Source: Metabacillus rhizolycopersici (lineage in GTDB: Bacteria; Bacillota; Bacilli; Bacillales; Bacillaceae). From it: a stretch of 64,000 nucleotides of DNA. This document shows positions 34,564-43,697 of this stretch, piece by piece (the stretch's first letter is position 1; every line of letters starts with the position of its first letter). A program made the translations under genes and the position numbers. The stretch covers positions 1-64,000 of the forward strand of contig NZ_JAIQUM010000003.1 in NCBI RefSeq assembly GCF_020075705.1, written 5' to 3'. The notes beneath the pieces are model-generated. The model was given only the letters and a program-made list of their open reading frames with translations, ran no database searches and was not told the DNA's origin.

Positions 34564-36051
34564 TTAATTTTTTGAACTAGGTATTTTTTTTACAAAAGTT
34601 AAAATAAACCAAATTCCTAGAATAGGAATAAGATCTTGAATATAAAAAGTACTAAAATTATAGGTATCACCCCGAAATAAACTTACTATCCTTACTATTG
34701 TAATACTGTAAATTAAAAGAAAAAATGGACTCTTATTAAATACAAATCTCGTATAGAAAAAAGATAATATTCCAGCAACGAACAGCATTCCTAATAAGAT
34801 ACCTATTAAACCAAAATTAAGATACATTTCACCAATAAAGGATATGTTTACCTCAACATTATTTGGATAATAAAATTCAGGGAAAAAGTTTTTTGTAAAG
34901 TATGTCATAGCACCATATCCCTTTTCAGGATAAATAGCCCTTGGAATAGGTGATACAATAGCTGATAAAATTGTTTCTCCAGTAAGAAAATTGTAATTTT
35001 GCTTTTCCTTTAATAAAAACAATAGAGCGTCAAATTGAATTACATCATATCCTCCAAAAAAATAATTTGGAAAATCAGTAATTGCCTTTATTAATATTTC
35101 AAGAAAACTTTTCCCTTTATTACTTGCAAAGTGAATGTCTCTTATTAATACTCTATAAACAATAACTATTAAGAAAAATAAAAATGCCCCTAAAGATAAT
35201 GCTTGATTGAAATTAACTTTTTTAACTAGATAATGCCTCAATATTAATAGTACTAGGATCCCATATAAAAGTGTAGATCTACCACCAGTTAATAAAAGAA
35301 TTGACAAAGTAATAGTAAAGAGGAGTATCCAAATATAATAATCAGATAACTTATTTTTTTCATTACATAACATTTTCAAAGTAAATATAAATAAGCAAAT
35401 TTTGGATACGTTAGCAAGTAACAATATAACTCCTAATCCCTTTAACAATTCATTCCTTAATGATAAAGAGGCCATATAATTGGAAATTCCACCCGCTGTA
35501 GAAAACAAGTATAGTATAGCAATACTACTAATTACTAGGGCGATTAATGATAATCCATACACATATTTATTATTAAATAGAACACGAACATTCTTTTTTA
35601 TGACAGATTGCACTTCAACTTTTTTATATTTTTTAATAGATAAATATAGAAAATAATGAAGAGCTACATTATAAACAAATACAGCTATTAATGTGTATAA
35701 AGTAGCTTTACTAAAGTGCAACTTCTCATATTCAGTTAAAATGTGAACATTAAATTCTCCAACTCCAGTTTCTCCAACTTTAACAATATATATAGGTTTT
35801 AATACATATATTATAAAAAATAGTATATTTGGAATAATAAATGGGGAAAAAAGATCAATTTTATTAGCCATTTTTTTATGCAACCAGATCGATGCAATTA
35901 TTACACATGCTGTAAGTGTAATAAACAATAAGCCAATATCATACTCCATTTTAAAAGTTGAAAAATATAAGTAATAGATTATCGCGAGTGTTATACCCAT
36001 AGAAACAAGTATACCTGAATAAATTAAGAGATGTTCTTGCTTCTTTGTCAT
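34564..36051 (-). CDS. Polysaccharide polymerase, Wzy/O-antigen polymerase-like
   Basis: A 495-residue protein with about eleven to twelve membrane segments and one large loop (about residues 325-410). The segment LTGGRSTLLYGILVLLILRH, with GGR at a membrane edge, and the loop sequence SPIPRAIYPEKGYGAMTY followed by VSFIGEMYLNFGLIGILLGM-type residues are usual in O-antigen polymerases of Gram-positive bacteria. It should join repeat units outside the membrane. AAGGTGA precedes the ATG. The gap to gmd carries two inverted repeats. Confidence 0.82.
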   Translation of the reverse strand: MTKKQEHLLIYSGILVSMGITLAIIYYLYFSTFKMEYDIGLLFITLTACVIIASIWLHKKMANKIDLFSPFIIPNILFFIIYVLKPIYIVKVGETGVGEFNVHILTEYEKLHFSKATLYTLIAVFVYNVALHYFLYLSIKKYKKVEVQSVIKKNVRVLFNNKYVYGLSLIALVISSIAILYLFSTAGGISNYMASLSLRNELLKGLGVILLLANVSKICLFIFTLKMLCNEKNKLSDYYIWILLFTITLSILLLTGGRSTLLYGILVLLILRHYLVKKVNFNQALSLGAFLFFLIVIVYRVLIRDIHFASNKGKSFLEILIKAITDFPNYFFGGYDVIQFDALLFLLKEKQNYNFLTGETILSAIVSPIPRAIYPEKGYGAMTYFTKNFFPEFYYPNNVEVNISFIGEMYLNFGLIGILLGMLFVAGILSFFYTRFVFNKSPFFLLIYSITIVRIVSLFRGDTYNFSTFYIQDLIPILGIWFILTFVKKIPSSKN

Positions 36052-36084
36052 ATTTTCACCTTTAAATTTTTATATTTTCCATTA

Positions 36085-36143
36085 AAAATAGTGTTACAAT
36101 ACTTATCTTTTTATACATTGAACACTGTTTTGTAACACTATTT
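36085..36143. promoter_or_regulatory. Inverted repeat between gmd and the polymerase gene
   Basis: AAATAGTGTTACAA at 36086-36099 is perfectly inverted at 36130-36143, separated by 30 nt. It could be a long-loop RNA hairpin or an operator. It lies 35-90 nt before the polymerase start. Confidence 0.6.
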
Positions 36144-36174
36144 AATATTTCTTATCAATGTTTTAAATAGTATT

Positions 36175-36195
36175 ATGCCACTATAATTTAGTGGC
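36175..36195 (-). terminator. Hairpin after gmd, possible weak terminator
   Basis: TGCCACT pairs with AGTGGCA around a 7-nt loop about 20 nt past the gmd stop. The following bases are only partly T-rich, so partial termination is more likely than a full stop. Confidence 0.45.
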
Positions 36196-36217
36196 AAATT
36201 GTAGGAGGATTGGCTTA

Positions 36218-37297
36218 TTAATCAAACATCCTCTTTACTTTACCTTCATTTTTAACCTTCTCCAAATCTGCTTCAACCATAATACGAACTAATTCTTCAA
36301 ATGAAGTCCTTGTTGGATTCCAACCTAATAGCGTTTTTGCTTTTGTTGGATCTCCCAATAATTGATCAACTTCAGCAGGTCGGAAGAATTTAGGATCAAT
36401 TTCAACAATTACTTCTCCTGTTGTCTTATCAATACCTTTTTCTTCCAATCCTTTTCCTGTCCATTCAATTTCAATATTAGCATGCTTAAATGATAACTCT
36501 ACAAATTCACGTACTGAATGCATTTCTCCAGTGGCAATAACAAAATCCTCTGGTTTATCATGTTGAAGAATCAACCACATACACTCAACATAATCCTTTG
36601 CATAACCCCAATCACGTAAAGAATCTAAGTTCCCTAACGTTAATTTCTGTTGTTTGCCTTGTGCAATACGAGCTGCTGCAAGAGTAATTTTACGAGTTAC
36701 AAATGTTTCACCACGACGTTCTGATTCATGGTTGAATAGGATGCCGTTTACTGCAAACATATTGTACGATTCACGATAGTTCTTAGTAATCCAGAAACCA
36801 TAAATTTTCGCTACACCATAAGGAGAACGTGGATAGAAAGGTGTTGTTTCTTTTTGCGGAACTTCTTGAACCTTTCCAAATAATTCAGATGTTGAAGCTT
36901 GATATACACGAGTTTTTTCTGTTAACCCTAAGATACGAACTGCTTCAAGAATATTTAATGTACCTTTTGCATCTACATCTAATGTATATCCAGGCATTTC
37001 AAAGGAAACACGTACATGTGATTGGGCTGCTAGATTATAAATTTCGTCTGGTTGTATTTCACCTATTATTTTCGTTATATTTAATGCGTCTGTAACATCG
37101 CCATAATGTAGTTGAAAGTTTTTATTATCTAATAACGCTTTTGCTTCTTCTTCTGTAAGAAGGTCCTCTAAACGTTCTTGATTATAGGATGAGCTACGGC
37201 GGATAATACCGTGTACCTCATAACCTTTTTCTAATAAAAACTCTGCCAAATAAGAACCATCTTGTCCAGTTACACCTGTAATCAATGCCTTTTTCAT
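36218..37297 (-). CDS. gmd: GDP-mannose 4,6-dehydratase
   Basis: A 359-residue short-chain dehydrogenase making GDP-4-keto-6-deoxymannose, the first step to GDP-L-fucose. The NADP site is [20 protein letters not shown]. The catalytic block is [20 protein letters not shown] followed by [10 protein letters not shown] (Thr/Ser-Glu and Tyr-x3-Lys). [19 protein letters not shown] is a family hallmark. It lies 40 nt after the fcl gene. Substrate should come from ManC at 27492. Confidence 0.96.
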   Translation of the reverse strand: MKKALITGVTGQDGSYLAEFLLEKGYEVHGIIRRSSSYNQERLEDLLTEEEAKALLDNKNFQLHYGDVTDALNITKIIGEIQPDEIYNLAAQSHVRVSFEMPGYTLDVDAKGTLNILEAVRILGLTEKTRVYQASTSELFGKVQEVPQKETTPFYPRSPYGVAKIYGFWITKNYRESYNMFAVNGILFNHESERRGETFVTRKITLAAARIAQGKQQKLTLGNLDSLRDWGYAKDYVECMWLILQHDKPEDFVIATGEMHSVREFVELSFKHANIEIEWTGKGLEEKGIDKTTGEVIVEIDPKFFRPAEVDQLLGDPTKAKTLLGWNPTRTSFEELVRIMVEADLEKVKNEGKVKRMFD

Positions 37298-37336
37298 AAT
37301 GTCCTCCTATATCCTGTCCAATTTTATTATCTATAT

Positions 37337-38278
37337 TTATTTAACCTTTGCTGTTACGTTATCAAGAAACCATTGATAAGCTTTTTCTAACCCATCTTCT
37401 AATGTAGTACTTGCTTTCCATCCTAAAGAATTCAACTTAGTTACGTCTACAAGCTTACGCGGCGTTCCATCAGGCTTGCTTGTATCAAATTGTAATTCGC
37501 CTTCAAATCCCACGACAGCTTTTACTTTTAGAGCTAAATCCTTGATTGAAATATCATCGCCAACACCGATATTGACCATTTCATTACCTTCATAATTAGT
37601 CATTAAGAATACACAAGCATCTGCTAAGTCATCAGAATAGAGGAATTCACGCTTAGGGGAACCTGTTCCCCAAACTTCAACATAAGGAGCATTTGTTTCT
37701 TTTGCTTCATGGAACTTACGAATAAGTGCTGGTAATACGTGTGATGTATGCAAATCAAAGTTATCATTTGGACCATATAAGTTTGTCGGCATAACTGAGA
37801 TATATTTTGTACCATATTGTCGATTATATGACTCACACATTTTTATTCCTGCAATTTTCGCAATTGCATAAGGTTCATTAGTAGGTTCTAATACCCCAGT
37901 TAGTAAGTAGTCTTCTTTTAAAGGTTGTGGTGCAAGTTTTGGATAGATGCAAGTACTACCTAGAAATAATAATTTTTCAACATTATTCCGATAAGCAGCA
38001 TCAATAATATTTGTCTGAATTAAAAGATTGTCACGAATAAAATCAGCTGGATATTCATTATTTGCAACAATTCCACCAACTTTTGCTGCTGCAAGAAATA
38101 CATACTCTGGCTTCTCACTCGCAAAGAAATTGTCAACTTGATCTTTATCACGAAGATCTAGTTCCTTACTTGTTCTATATACTAAATTAGTGTATCCTTC
38201 TTCTTCAAGTCTTCTCACAATTGCTGAACCAACCAATCCTCTATGACCAGCAACATAAATTTTAGCCACTTTATTCAT
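37337..38278 (-). CDS. fcl: GDP-L-fucose synthase
   Basis: A 313-residue epimerase/reductase converting GDP-4-keto-6-deoxymannose to GDP-L-fucose. It has [19 protein letters not shown] (NADP site), [20 protein letters not shown] with the catalytic serine/cysteine region, and [12 protein letters not shown] (Tyr-x3-Lys). [17 protein letters not shown] is typical. ATG at 38278 is chosen, with AGGGTGA upstream; a TTG just before it is in frame. Together with gmd it marks a fucose-containing polymer. Confidence 0.96.
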   Translation of the reverse strand: MNKVAKIYVAGHRGLVGSAIVRRLEEEGYTNLVYRTSKELDLRDKDQVDNFFASEKPEYVFLAAAKVGGIVANNEYPADFIRDNLLIQTNIIDAAYRNNVEKLLFLGSTCIYPKLAPQPLKEDYLLTGVLEPTNEPYAIAKIAGIKMCESYNRQYGTKYISVMPTNLYGPNDNFDLHTSHVLPALIRKFHEAKETNAPYVEVWGTGSPKREFLYSDDLADACVFLMTNYEGNEMVNIGVGDDISIKDLALKVKAVVGFEGELQFDTSKPDGTPRKLVDVTKLNSLGWKASTTLEDGLEKAYQWFLDNVTAKVK

Positions 38279-38294
38279 CAATTTTCACCCTATC

Positions 38295-38972
38295 TTAAAA
38301 TGCATTTTTTGAACCAAATAATACTCCAACTGTTTTAAAGATGATCTTTATATCAAACCAAAAACTACGATTACGAATATAATATAAGTCCATTTCAACC
38401 ATTTCTTCAAAGCCAACACTACTTCTAGCACTAGCTTGCCAAACACCAGTGCAACCAGGCGTTACAAGTAATCTTTGCATGTGATAGCTTGTATATTCTT
38501 TTACTTCACGCGGCAAAGGTGGCCTTGGACCGACTAAGCTCATATCTCCCTTTAATACATTGAATAATTGTGGTAATTCGTCAATGCTTGTCTTTCGAAT
38601 AAACCTACCAATCTTTGTAACACGTGGATCATCCTTCATTTTAAACATGGCACCTTCAACTTCATTATACTTCAATAATTCTTCAAGCTTTGCTTCAGCA
38701 TCAGTTACCATTGAACGGAACTTATACATTTTAAATTCTTTTCCGTCTTTTCCAAATCTTCTCTGAGAAAAAAAGATCGGTCCTTTTGGATCTTCAACCT
38801 TAATTAAAAGCGCAACTACTAATAATATAATACTTAAGATAATTAAACCAACTAACGCGCCTGAAATATCCAAAGTTCTTTTCGAGATGTTATAGAGTAC
38901 CTTCTTTTCAAGATCATTTGTTATCTCTTCTCTAGGAGCATTTATCGAATCATGTTTCACAAGGTCAGACAC
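38295..38972 (-). CDS. Initiating sugar phosphate transferase (WcaJ/EpsL type)
   Basis: A 225-residue polyprenyl-phosphate sugar-1-phosphate transferase with a single N-terminal membrane segment (about residues 35-60) and the catalytic domain: FFSQRRFGKDGKEFKMYKFR, then KTSIDELPQLFNVLKGDMSL and VGPRPPLP. It loads the first sugar on undecaprenyl phosphate, committing to exopolysaccharide synthesis. It has no extra N-terminal spans, unlike full-length WcaJ. The start is GTG with GAGAGGAG upstream. It is 20 nt after GalU. Confidence 0.94.
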   Translation of the reverse strand: MSDLVKHDSINAPREEITNDLEKKVLYNISKRTLDISGALVGLIILSIILLVVALLIKVEDPKGPIFFSQRRFGKDGKEFKMYKFRSMVTDAEAKLEELLKYNEVEGAMFKMKDDPRVTKIGRFIRKTSIDELPQLFNVLKGDMSLVGPRPPLPREVKEYTSYHMQRLLVTPGCTGVWQASARSSVGFEEMVEMDLYYIRNRSFWFDIKIIFKTVGVLFGSKNAF

Positions 38973-38991
38973 TGCATTCCGCTCCTCTCTC

Positions 38992-39873
38992 CTATAAACT
39001 TACTTTTTCTTGCTCTACTAATTTATCCATTAACTCTAATAGCTGTTCCTTTAGATCTTCATGCTTCAACGCAAATTCAATCGTTGTCTGAATAAATCCA
39101 AACTTCTCCCCAACATCATAGCGTGTACCATCAAAGTCATAAGCATAGACTGATTGTTCTTCATTTAACTTCTGAATTGCATCAGTTAACTGAATTTCTC
39201 CACCAGCACCTGTTTCTTGATTCTCTAGTAAATCAAAAATTTCTGGAGTTAGTAAGTATCTACCCATAATCGCTAAATTAGATGGCGCAGTTCCCATCTC
39301 TGGCTTTTCAACAAAACGATTCACTTTATGAAGTTTTCCATCCTTCTCTAACGGGTCAATAATCCCATAACGATGTGTTTGATCATCAGCAACTGTTTGA
39401 ACACCAATCACAGAAGATCCTGTTTTCTCATATTCATTAATAAGCTGTTTTACACAAGGTGTATCCGCTTCAACAATATCATCACCAAGTAATACCGCAA
39501 ATGGCTCATCACCAATAAACTTTCTCGCACACCAAACGGCATGTCCTAATCCTTTTGGCTCTTTCTGACGAATATAGTGAAGATTAATTTCTGAAGAATG
39601 TTTTACCTTTTCTAATAGATCAAACTTACCTTTTTCAACCAAATTTTGTTCAAGTTCAAAATTGTGGTCAAAATGGTCTTCAATCGCTCGTTTCCCTTTA
39701 CCTGTGACTATAATAATGTCTTCAATCCCCGATTCAATCGCTTCTTCAATAATGTATTGAATCGTAGGCTTGTCCACTATCGGTAACATTTCTTTTGGCA
39801 TTGCCTTTGTTACTGGTAAAAAACGCGTACCTAATCCTGCTGCAGGAATAATGGCTTTTCTTACTTTTTTCAT
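38992..39873 (-). CDS. galU: UTP-glucose-1-phosphate uridylyltransferase, copy 1
   Basis: A 293-residue GtaB/GalU enzyme making UDP-glucose. The nucleotide loop is [20 protein letters not shown] with [34 protein letters not shown] and [10 protein letters not shown] are family marks. It sits just after the structured leader at 39985-40090, as the first sugar-nucleotide gene of the exopolysaccharide operon. A close paralogue is at 59916. Confidence 0.95.
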   Translation of the reverse strand: MKKVRKAIIPAAGLGTRFLPVTKAMPKEMLPIVDKPTIQYIIEEAIESGIEDIIIVTGKGKRAIEDHFDHNFELEQNLVEKGKFDLLEKVKHSSEINLHYIRQKEPKGLGHAVWCARKFIGDEPFAVLLGDDIVEADTPCVKQLINEYEKTGSSVIGVQTVADDQTHRYGIIDPLEKDGKLHKVNRFVEKPEMGTAPSNLAIMGRYLLTPEIFDLLENQETGAGGEIQLTDAIQKLNEEQSVYAYDFDGTRYDVGEKFGFIQTTIEFALKHEDLKEQLLELMDKLVEQEKVSL

Positions 39874-39984
39874 CTATATTCCTTCTTTCTTTATTTTTCA
39901 TAACTAAATAAAATTAGTTGTTATTAAATTACTGGCTTACCATTAATTTAAAGTAATATAGTAGTGAGCTAGTAATTTAATGAA

Positions 39985-40090
39985 TGGGCATCTAACCCAC
40001 CCTCACATCTCACTATCGACAACATGTGTCTAAGGTGCCTATGGCACCCACAGCGCAACCGAGTGCCCCCATTGATAATGGTTAGGAGAC
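39985..40090 (-). ncRNA. Structured leader in the eps operon, candidate EAR (epsC) RNA
   Basis: The 233-nt gap between the phosphatase and galU genes folds into several hairpins on the transcribed strand, including GGTGCC-ATA-GGCACC preceded by GGGGGCACTCGGTTGCGCTG. Unlike the rest of the gap it is GC-rich. In B. subtilis the EAR antitermination RNA lies at the equivalent place, after the tyrosine kinase genes and before the sugar genes of eps. The assignment rests on position and structure; I cannot confirm the Rfam epsC consensus from memory. Confidence 0.5.
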
Positions 40091-40106
40091 ATCACCAATG
40101 ATATGC

Positions 40107-40871
40107 CTAAAAAATCCCTAAAAACTTCTTCCGTTTAATTTGACTGGGTTCTTGGTTATACACAGCTTGTCCTTGAATAAGAAGTTCAGCATTTTCTTGA
40201 AAGTAGTAAACCACTTGGTTACCAAACTCTTTTTCTAGCACAGAAATCGATTCCCTCATTTGAAAGCTTCTTGTCGAGGTATTATGCGCATCAGAAGAAA
40301 TAAAATGTGTCAAATTCGCTTCAATCAACTGCATAGAAAACTTCTGAATCTTCTTTCCAAAGTGCCCTGTTATACTTCCAGCAGTCACCTGTGTGAGTGT
40401 GCCTTTTTTCACAAGATTCAGTAATTTATCAGGATTCTCCAGCACTTCTGCATTCCTCTCCGGATGCACAATAACTGGCGTCAAGCCCTTCAGCTGAACG
40501 TCAAATAGTAGCTTCTCCGTATACCTTGGAACATGACCTGAAGGCAATTCAATAAATAGATAATTTGATTGATTAAGAGGAAGAATATCTCCCTTCTCTA
40601 GGTCCTCCAGCAACTCTCCATAAATTCGAGTCTCTTGACCAGGTAAAACCTCTAAAGGAATATTCTCATTTTGAAGTAAATGGTTAAGCGTTGATACTCG
40701 TTCAATAATATCTTGCTTCTTATTTATATACTTCCCATTCATATGATGAGGTGTAGCAATGATCTTCGTAATTCCTTCTTCTACCGCGAGCTTGGCCATA
40801 CCAATCGCATCTTCTACCGTTTGTGCACCGTCGTCGACTCCAGGTAAAATGTGACTATGAATATCAATCAA
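40107..40871 (-). CDS. Tyrosine-protein phosphatase, CpsB/YwqE type
   Basis: A 254-residue PHP-fold metal-dependent phosphatase that dephosphorylates the BY-kinase and related proteins. Metal ligands lie in MIDIHSHILPGVDDG (H5, H7), IIATPHHMNG, PVIVHPERN and ISSDAHN. The start is TTG with GGGAGGTG upstream. It is the third gene of the CpsC-CpsD-CpsB set. A 124-nt gap containing one TGTCGAA box separates it from the kinase. Confidence 0.93.
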   Translation of the reverse strand: MIDIHSHILPGVDDGAQTVEDAIGMAKLAVEEGITKIIATPHHMNGKYINKKQDIIERVSTLNHLLQNENIPLEVLPGQETRIYGELLEDLEKGDILPLNQSNYLFIELPSGHVPRYTEKLLFDVQLKGLTPVIVHPERNAEVLENPDKLLNLVKKGTLTQVTAGSITGHFGKKIQKFSMQLIEANLTHFISSDAHNTSTRSFQMRESISVLEKEFGNQVVYYFQENAELLIQGQAVYNQEPSQIKRKKFLGIF

Positions 40872-40978
40872 AACCTACACCTCCCTTTTGAATTAATTGG
40901 ATATTTTTCATTACTTTCTCCCTATGATATTTCAATATTTGTAATCGTATCACGGTCGAAAAGCAAATAAAAGGGGGT

Positions 40979-40989
40979 ATTTTGTCGAA
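40979..40989 (+). promoter_or_regulatory. Single Spo0A-type box between cpsD and cpsB
   Basis: TTTTGTCGAAA contains the 0A-box core TGTCGAA within the 124-nt gap. A single 7-bp core is weak evidence, but it repeats the motif found as an inverted pair upstream of the operon. Confidence 0.35.
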
Positions 40990-40995
40990 ATTTGA

Positions 40996-41706
40996 CTATT
41001 TTCCCCCGTAATAATAATAATATTGACTGTCTTCTATCTTTTTATTGTTTAAAACGACTCCAAGTATTTTCGCTTTCGCACTTTCAAGAAGTTCCTTCGC
41101 TTTCTTCGCAGACTCTGTTTCTGTTTTTCCGCTACTAACAACAAGCACAACTCCATCCGCTAAGTTAGACAATACTTGAGCATCTGTTACGACTAATACT
41201 GGCGGTGAGTCAAGAATGATCACATCATATTCATTCTTTGCTAGCTCCAATAAGGCATTCATCCCTCTTGAACCGAGAAGCTCCGATGGATTTGGCGGGA
41301 TTGGACCGCTTGTCATTACCCATAGATTGTCTTGATCCGTAGGTTTCACCGCTTCCTCAAGTGTCGCTTGTCTTGTTAAAACATTCGATAAGCCTACATG
41401 GTTCTCCGTACGGAATGTGTAATGAGCAGTAGGTTTACGCAAATCGGCATCAATTAATAACACACGTTTTCCTTGTTGAGCAAATACAACCGCTAAGTTA
41501 GCTGTCACCGTTGATTTCCCCTCAGCTGGTCCAGAAGAAGTAACAATCATCGTTTGCAGCTCTTCATCAACACTCGTGAATTGGATATTCGTTCTCACCG
41601 TACGAAATTGCTCTGCGATTGGTGATTTTGGACTTGTCATAGAAATTAAGCTTCTGTTTTGTAATGAGAATAGTTGCTTTCGATCCTTACGAGCCAACTG
41701 ACTCAC
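40996..41706 (-). CDS. Capsular polysaccharide tyrosine autokinase, CpsD/EpsB type
   Basis: A 236-residue BY-kinase. Walker A is TSSGPAEGKSTVTANLAVVF, Walker A' is VLLIDADLRKPTAH and Walker B is YDVIILDSPPVLV. The C-terminus bears a run of five tyrosines (Y229-Y233), the autophosphorylation cluster. It needs the cytoplasmic end of the CpsC-type adaptor encoded just upstream, whose gene overlaps by 20 nt. GTG at 41706 or TTG nine bases later (after GAGGTGAG) may be the start. Confidence 0.95.
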   Translation of the reverse strand: MSQLARKDRKQLFSLQNRSLISMTSPKSPIAEQFRTVRTNIQFTSVDEELQTMIVTSSGPAEGKSTVTANLAVVFAQQGKRVLLIDADLRKPTAHYTFRTENHVGLSNVLTRQATLEEAVKPTDQDNLWVMTSGPIPPNPSELLGSRGMNALLELAKNEYDVIILDSPPVLVVTDAQVLSNLADGVVLVVSSGKTETESAKKAKELLESAKAKILGVVLNNKKIEDSQYYYYYGGK

Positions 41707-42433
41707 CTCGCGTTCTTATCATTGTTGCTTTATTAGCATGTTCATTTAATTCGCCATCCATATTAATCGTCGTAATCGCACCTAAGACTGGAAGGCCTAA
41801 TTGAGTTTCAATGTCTTGCTCTGTTTTGATCGTGTTATCTAAATATTCAAGTAAGAATGCTAAACCTACTCCTGCCATCAAGCCAACTACTAAAGCAATC
41901 GCCATATTTAAGGCTGGTTGTGGTTTAATTGGTGACGGATTTTCACCAATTTGCGCTTGCGTTAAGATCGTCACATTGTCTACATTCATAATTTTAGAAA
42001 TCTCAGTTTGGAACGTTTTTGCAATCGCATTGGCAATGTCTGCTGCCATTTGCGGATCTTCATTTTGAACAGTTATATTTACAACTTGTGAGTCTTGTTC
42101 ACTGCCTACTGTTATTAATTCATTAAGCACACCAGCTGACATATCTAATTTTTCTTGCTCAATTACTTTATCTAAAATCGCTGGACTTTTAATAATAACG
42201 TTATATGTGTTAATTAACTGAAGGTTCGTTTGTACTTCACCTGGATTATATACTTGTTGATCACTTTTTGATTGATTGACAAGAATTTGTGTTGAAGTTT
42301 GATAAACTGGTGTTAGGAGAAAATAACTGACAATTCCACTTGTTGCGGTCGCAATTGCTGCAATGATTATGATGAGTGAGAGACGTTTCTTTAATGTGAG
42401 AAACAGCTCTTTCAAGCTGATAGTTTCTTCCAT
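41687..42433 (-). CDS. Chain-length/BY-kinase adaptor, CpsC/YwqC (Wzz domain)
   Basis: A 248-residue membrane protein with two transmembrane segments (about residues 17-40 and 175-195) enclosing an extracytoplasmic Wzz domain (SYFLLTPVYQTSTQILVNQ), and a cytoplasmic tail that activates the kinase. The Pro-rich NPSPIKPQPALNMAIAL precedes the second span as usual. ATG at 42433 has GGAGG 6 nt upstream; an earlier in-frame TTG would lie inside that site. It is the first gene of the exopolysaccharide operon. Confidence 0.93.
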   Translation of the reverse strand: MEETISLKELFLTLKKRLSLIIIIAAIATATSGIVSYFLLTPVYQTSTQILVNQSKSDQQVYNPGEVQTNLQLINTYNVIIKSPAILDKVIEQEKLDMSAGVLNELITVGSEQDSQVVNITVQNEDPQMAADIANAIAKTFQTEISKIMNVDNVTILTQAQIGENPSPIKPQPALNMAIALVVGLMAGVGLAFLLEYLDNTIKTEQDIETQLGLPVLGAITTINMDGELNEHANKATMIRTRGESVGS

Positions 42434-42692
42434 GATTACCTCCAAAAATTTTAATCTATTTATTTAGTAAGACTAGAACATTATAAAGAATACGGTGATT
42501 TATATCCACACGAAAACTACATTTTTTTACAAAAAAGGATATAAAATTCGTTTTTCACTTACAGGATTCATTCTAACACGTTTTTGCTGACATATTCACG
42601 GCATTTTTTGGGCATTTCGCACCTATTTCCGAATGTAAGTGTTTACTTTGCTTTTATATCGCATTTTTTTGATTTACCTTATCACCTCTAAT
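42434..42692. other. Leader and promoter region of the exopolysaccharide operon
   Basis: This AT-rich leader of about 260 nt contains T-rich tracts and no recognised gene. No sigma-A promoter stands out with confidence. Confidence 0.5.
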
Positions 42693-42718
42693 ATATTTCG
42701 ACAATAATGTCGAAATAT
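42693..42718. promoter_or_regulatory. Inverted pair of Spo0A boxes upstream of the exopolysaccharide operon
   Basis: A perfect palindrome with 11-bp arms, ATATTTCGACA and TGTCGAAATAT, separated by ATAA. Each arm contains the complete 0A-box core TGTCGAA. It lies 260 nt upstream of the cpsC-type start. Binding by Spo0A-P is inference from the motif. Confidence 0.6.
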
Positions 42719-42801
42719 GTCCGTTTTATCCTTTGTGATTTTTAGGTATTAGGATTCACTTTTAATGTTTTGTTAGAATATTCACCATTAGGATTATTGA
42801 A

Positions 42802-42957
42802 CTATTTGTTTGCGTGTTTTTCTGTTTCGAGTAATTGAAGATATTGGATGGTTGCCCATGCAGCAAAATATCCGACAGACAAGATTAGGGTGATGAATAC
42901 AGTACTGCTTTCCCCTAGACGTCTCGACTTTGTAATAGATGTCACTGAATTGTTCAT
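42802..42957 (-). CDS. Possible 51-residue single-span membrane protein
   Basis: The frame reads MNNSVTSITKSRRLGESSTV, then one hydrophobic segment (FITLILSVGYFAAWATIQYL) and a charged tail ending ETEKHANK. The positive-inside pattern and clean span look like a real membrane peptide. The ribosome binding site is poor, which is the main doubt. It points toward the exopolysaccharide operon and ends about 85 nt before the Spo0A palindrome. Confidence 0.4.
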   Translation of the reverse strand: MNNSVTSITKSRRLGESSTVFITLILSVGYFAAWATIQYLQLLETEKHANK

Positions 42958-43215
42958 TTTAGATAGATTATAGTTGGAGGTGTTTCAGAAAGATGCTAAC
43001 GGCTGATGGAACAGACCTTTTAACCAGGACGAATCACTCGACTTAGGTCAGACCTCATCTAAAGTAAGGAAAAAGTAACCAAGATATCTACTATTTTTTA
43101 TCTTATACTTTACTTTAAGTTAAAACACCAAGATGTGGATGATGACAAGCGATTGGGGGACAATTTGCTAGCACTAGCATCCAACTACCAACGACTAGAG
43201 AAGGGGTTAGATGTC

Positions 43216-43347
43216 ATGTCAAAATACTATTGGGCAACACCAGAAGAAATCGAGAGAACGAGGAAACGAAATAAAACGCTTTTGATGATTGCTGTTCCAG
43301 TTGTCACCGTGATTTTGAGTGCAGTTGTGACGCTGCTTCTTCATTAA
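43216..43347 (+). CDS. 43-residue single-span membrane protein, copy 1
   Basis: The protein is MSKYYWATPEEIERTRKRNK followed by one hydrophobic span (LLMIAVPVVTVILSAVVTLL) and a final LH. A paralogue of identical length is at 45010. The conserved part is the aromatic start YWATPEE and the basic RKRNKT before the span, so the N-terminus should be cytoplasmic. ATG at 43216 has AAGGGG 9 nt upstream; a longer frame from 43135 lacks such a site. A hairpin repeat starts about 30 nt after the stop. Family unknown to me. Confidence 0.75.
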   Translation: MSKYYWATPEEIERTRKRNKTLLMIAVPVVTVILSAVVTLLLH

Positions 43348-43377
43348 ACCGCAATAAGAAAGGGCTTACTTTTTTAA

Positions 43378-43500
43378 GGAAAGCGCAAACGCCTTGTTCA
43401 GCCCCGACAAGCATAAGACGCTCAGGAATAGAAGGTGTTCTTTACCTTCTATTCCTGAGTGGCTTATGACCTCGAGGGGCTAGGCGCTGGAGCTGGACAC
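43378..43500. repeat. Hairpin repeat H, copy 1
   Basis: An approximately 120-bp element running from AAAGCGCAAACGCCTTGTTC to GGCGCTGGAGCTGGACAC. Its centre is a long hairpin with arms CTCAGGAATAGAAGGT and ACCTTCTATTCCTGAG around GTTCTTT, and outer arms pair GCATAAG with CTTATG and AGCCCC with GGGGCT. A second copy is at 45146-45272. Similar GCGGAAGCGCC...GGAGCTGGACAC repeats are common in Bacillus and Geobacillus as far as I recall. Confidence 0.88.
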
Positions 43501-43697
43501 AAAAACTAAGTCAAAAAATTTACGCTTTCTTATCCTTTCGAAAAAAGTCGTTCTCTTTTGGGTATCCTCATCGATAAATCATGTATAACAAGGATGTCAT
43601 TCGCGCTACTTTTATACATAATCGTATCCCAAAAGAGAGCCGCTAAGCTTTTGTTTCCTCTTCTTTTTCCTTGTTGAATTTTTTCTATTCTTCCAAA

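Noticed and set aside
43135..43215. 27-codon N-terminal extension of the first 43-residue protein
   Set aside because: The paralogue at 45010 lacks it, and the better ribosome binding site is at the internal ATG 43216.
43545..43640. Riboswitch or small RNA between repeat H and the 73-residue gene
   Set aside because: Only an approximately 11-bp CTCTTTTGGG inverted repeat with a 50-nt loop is visible, with no conserved core.
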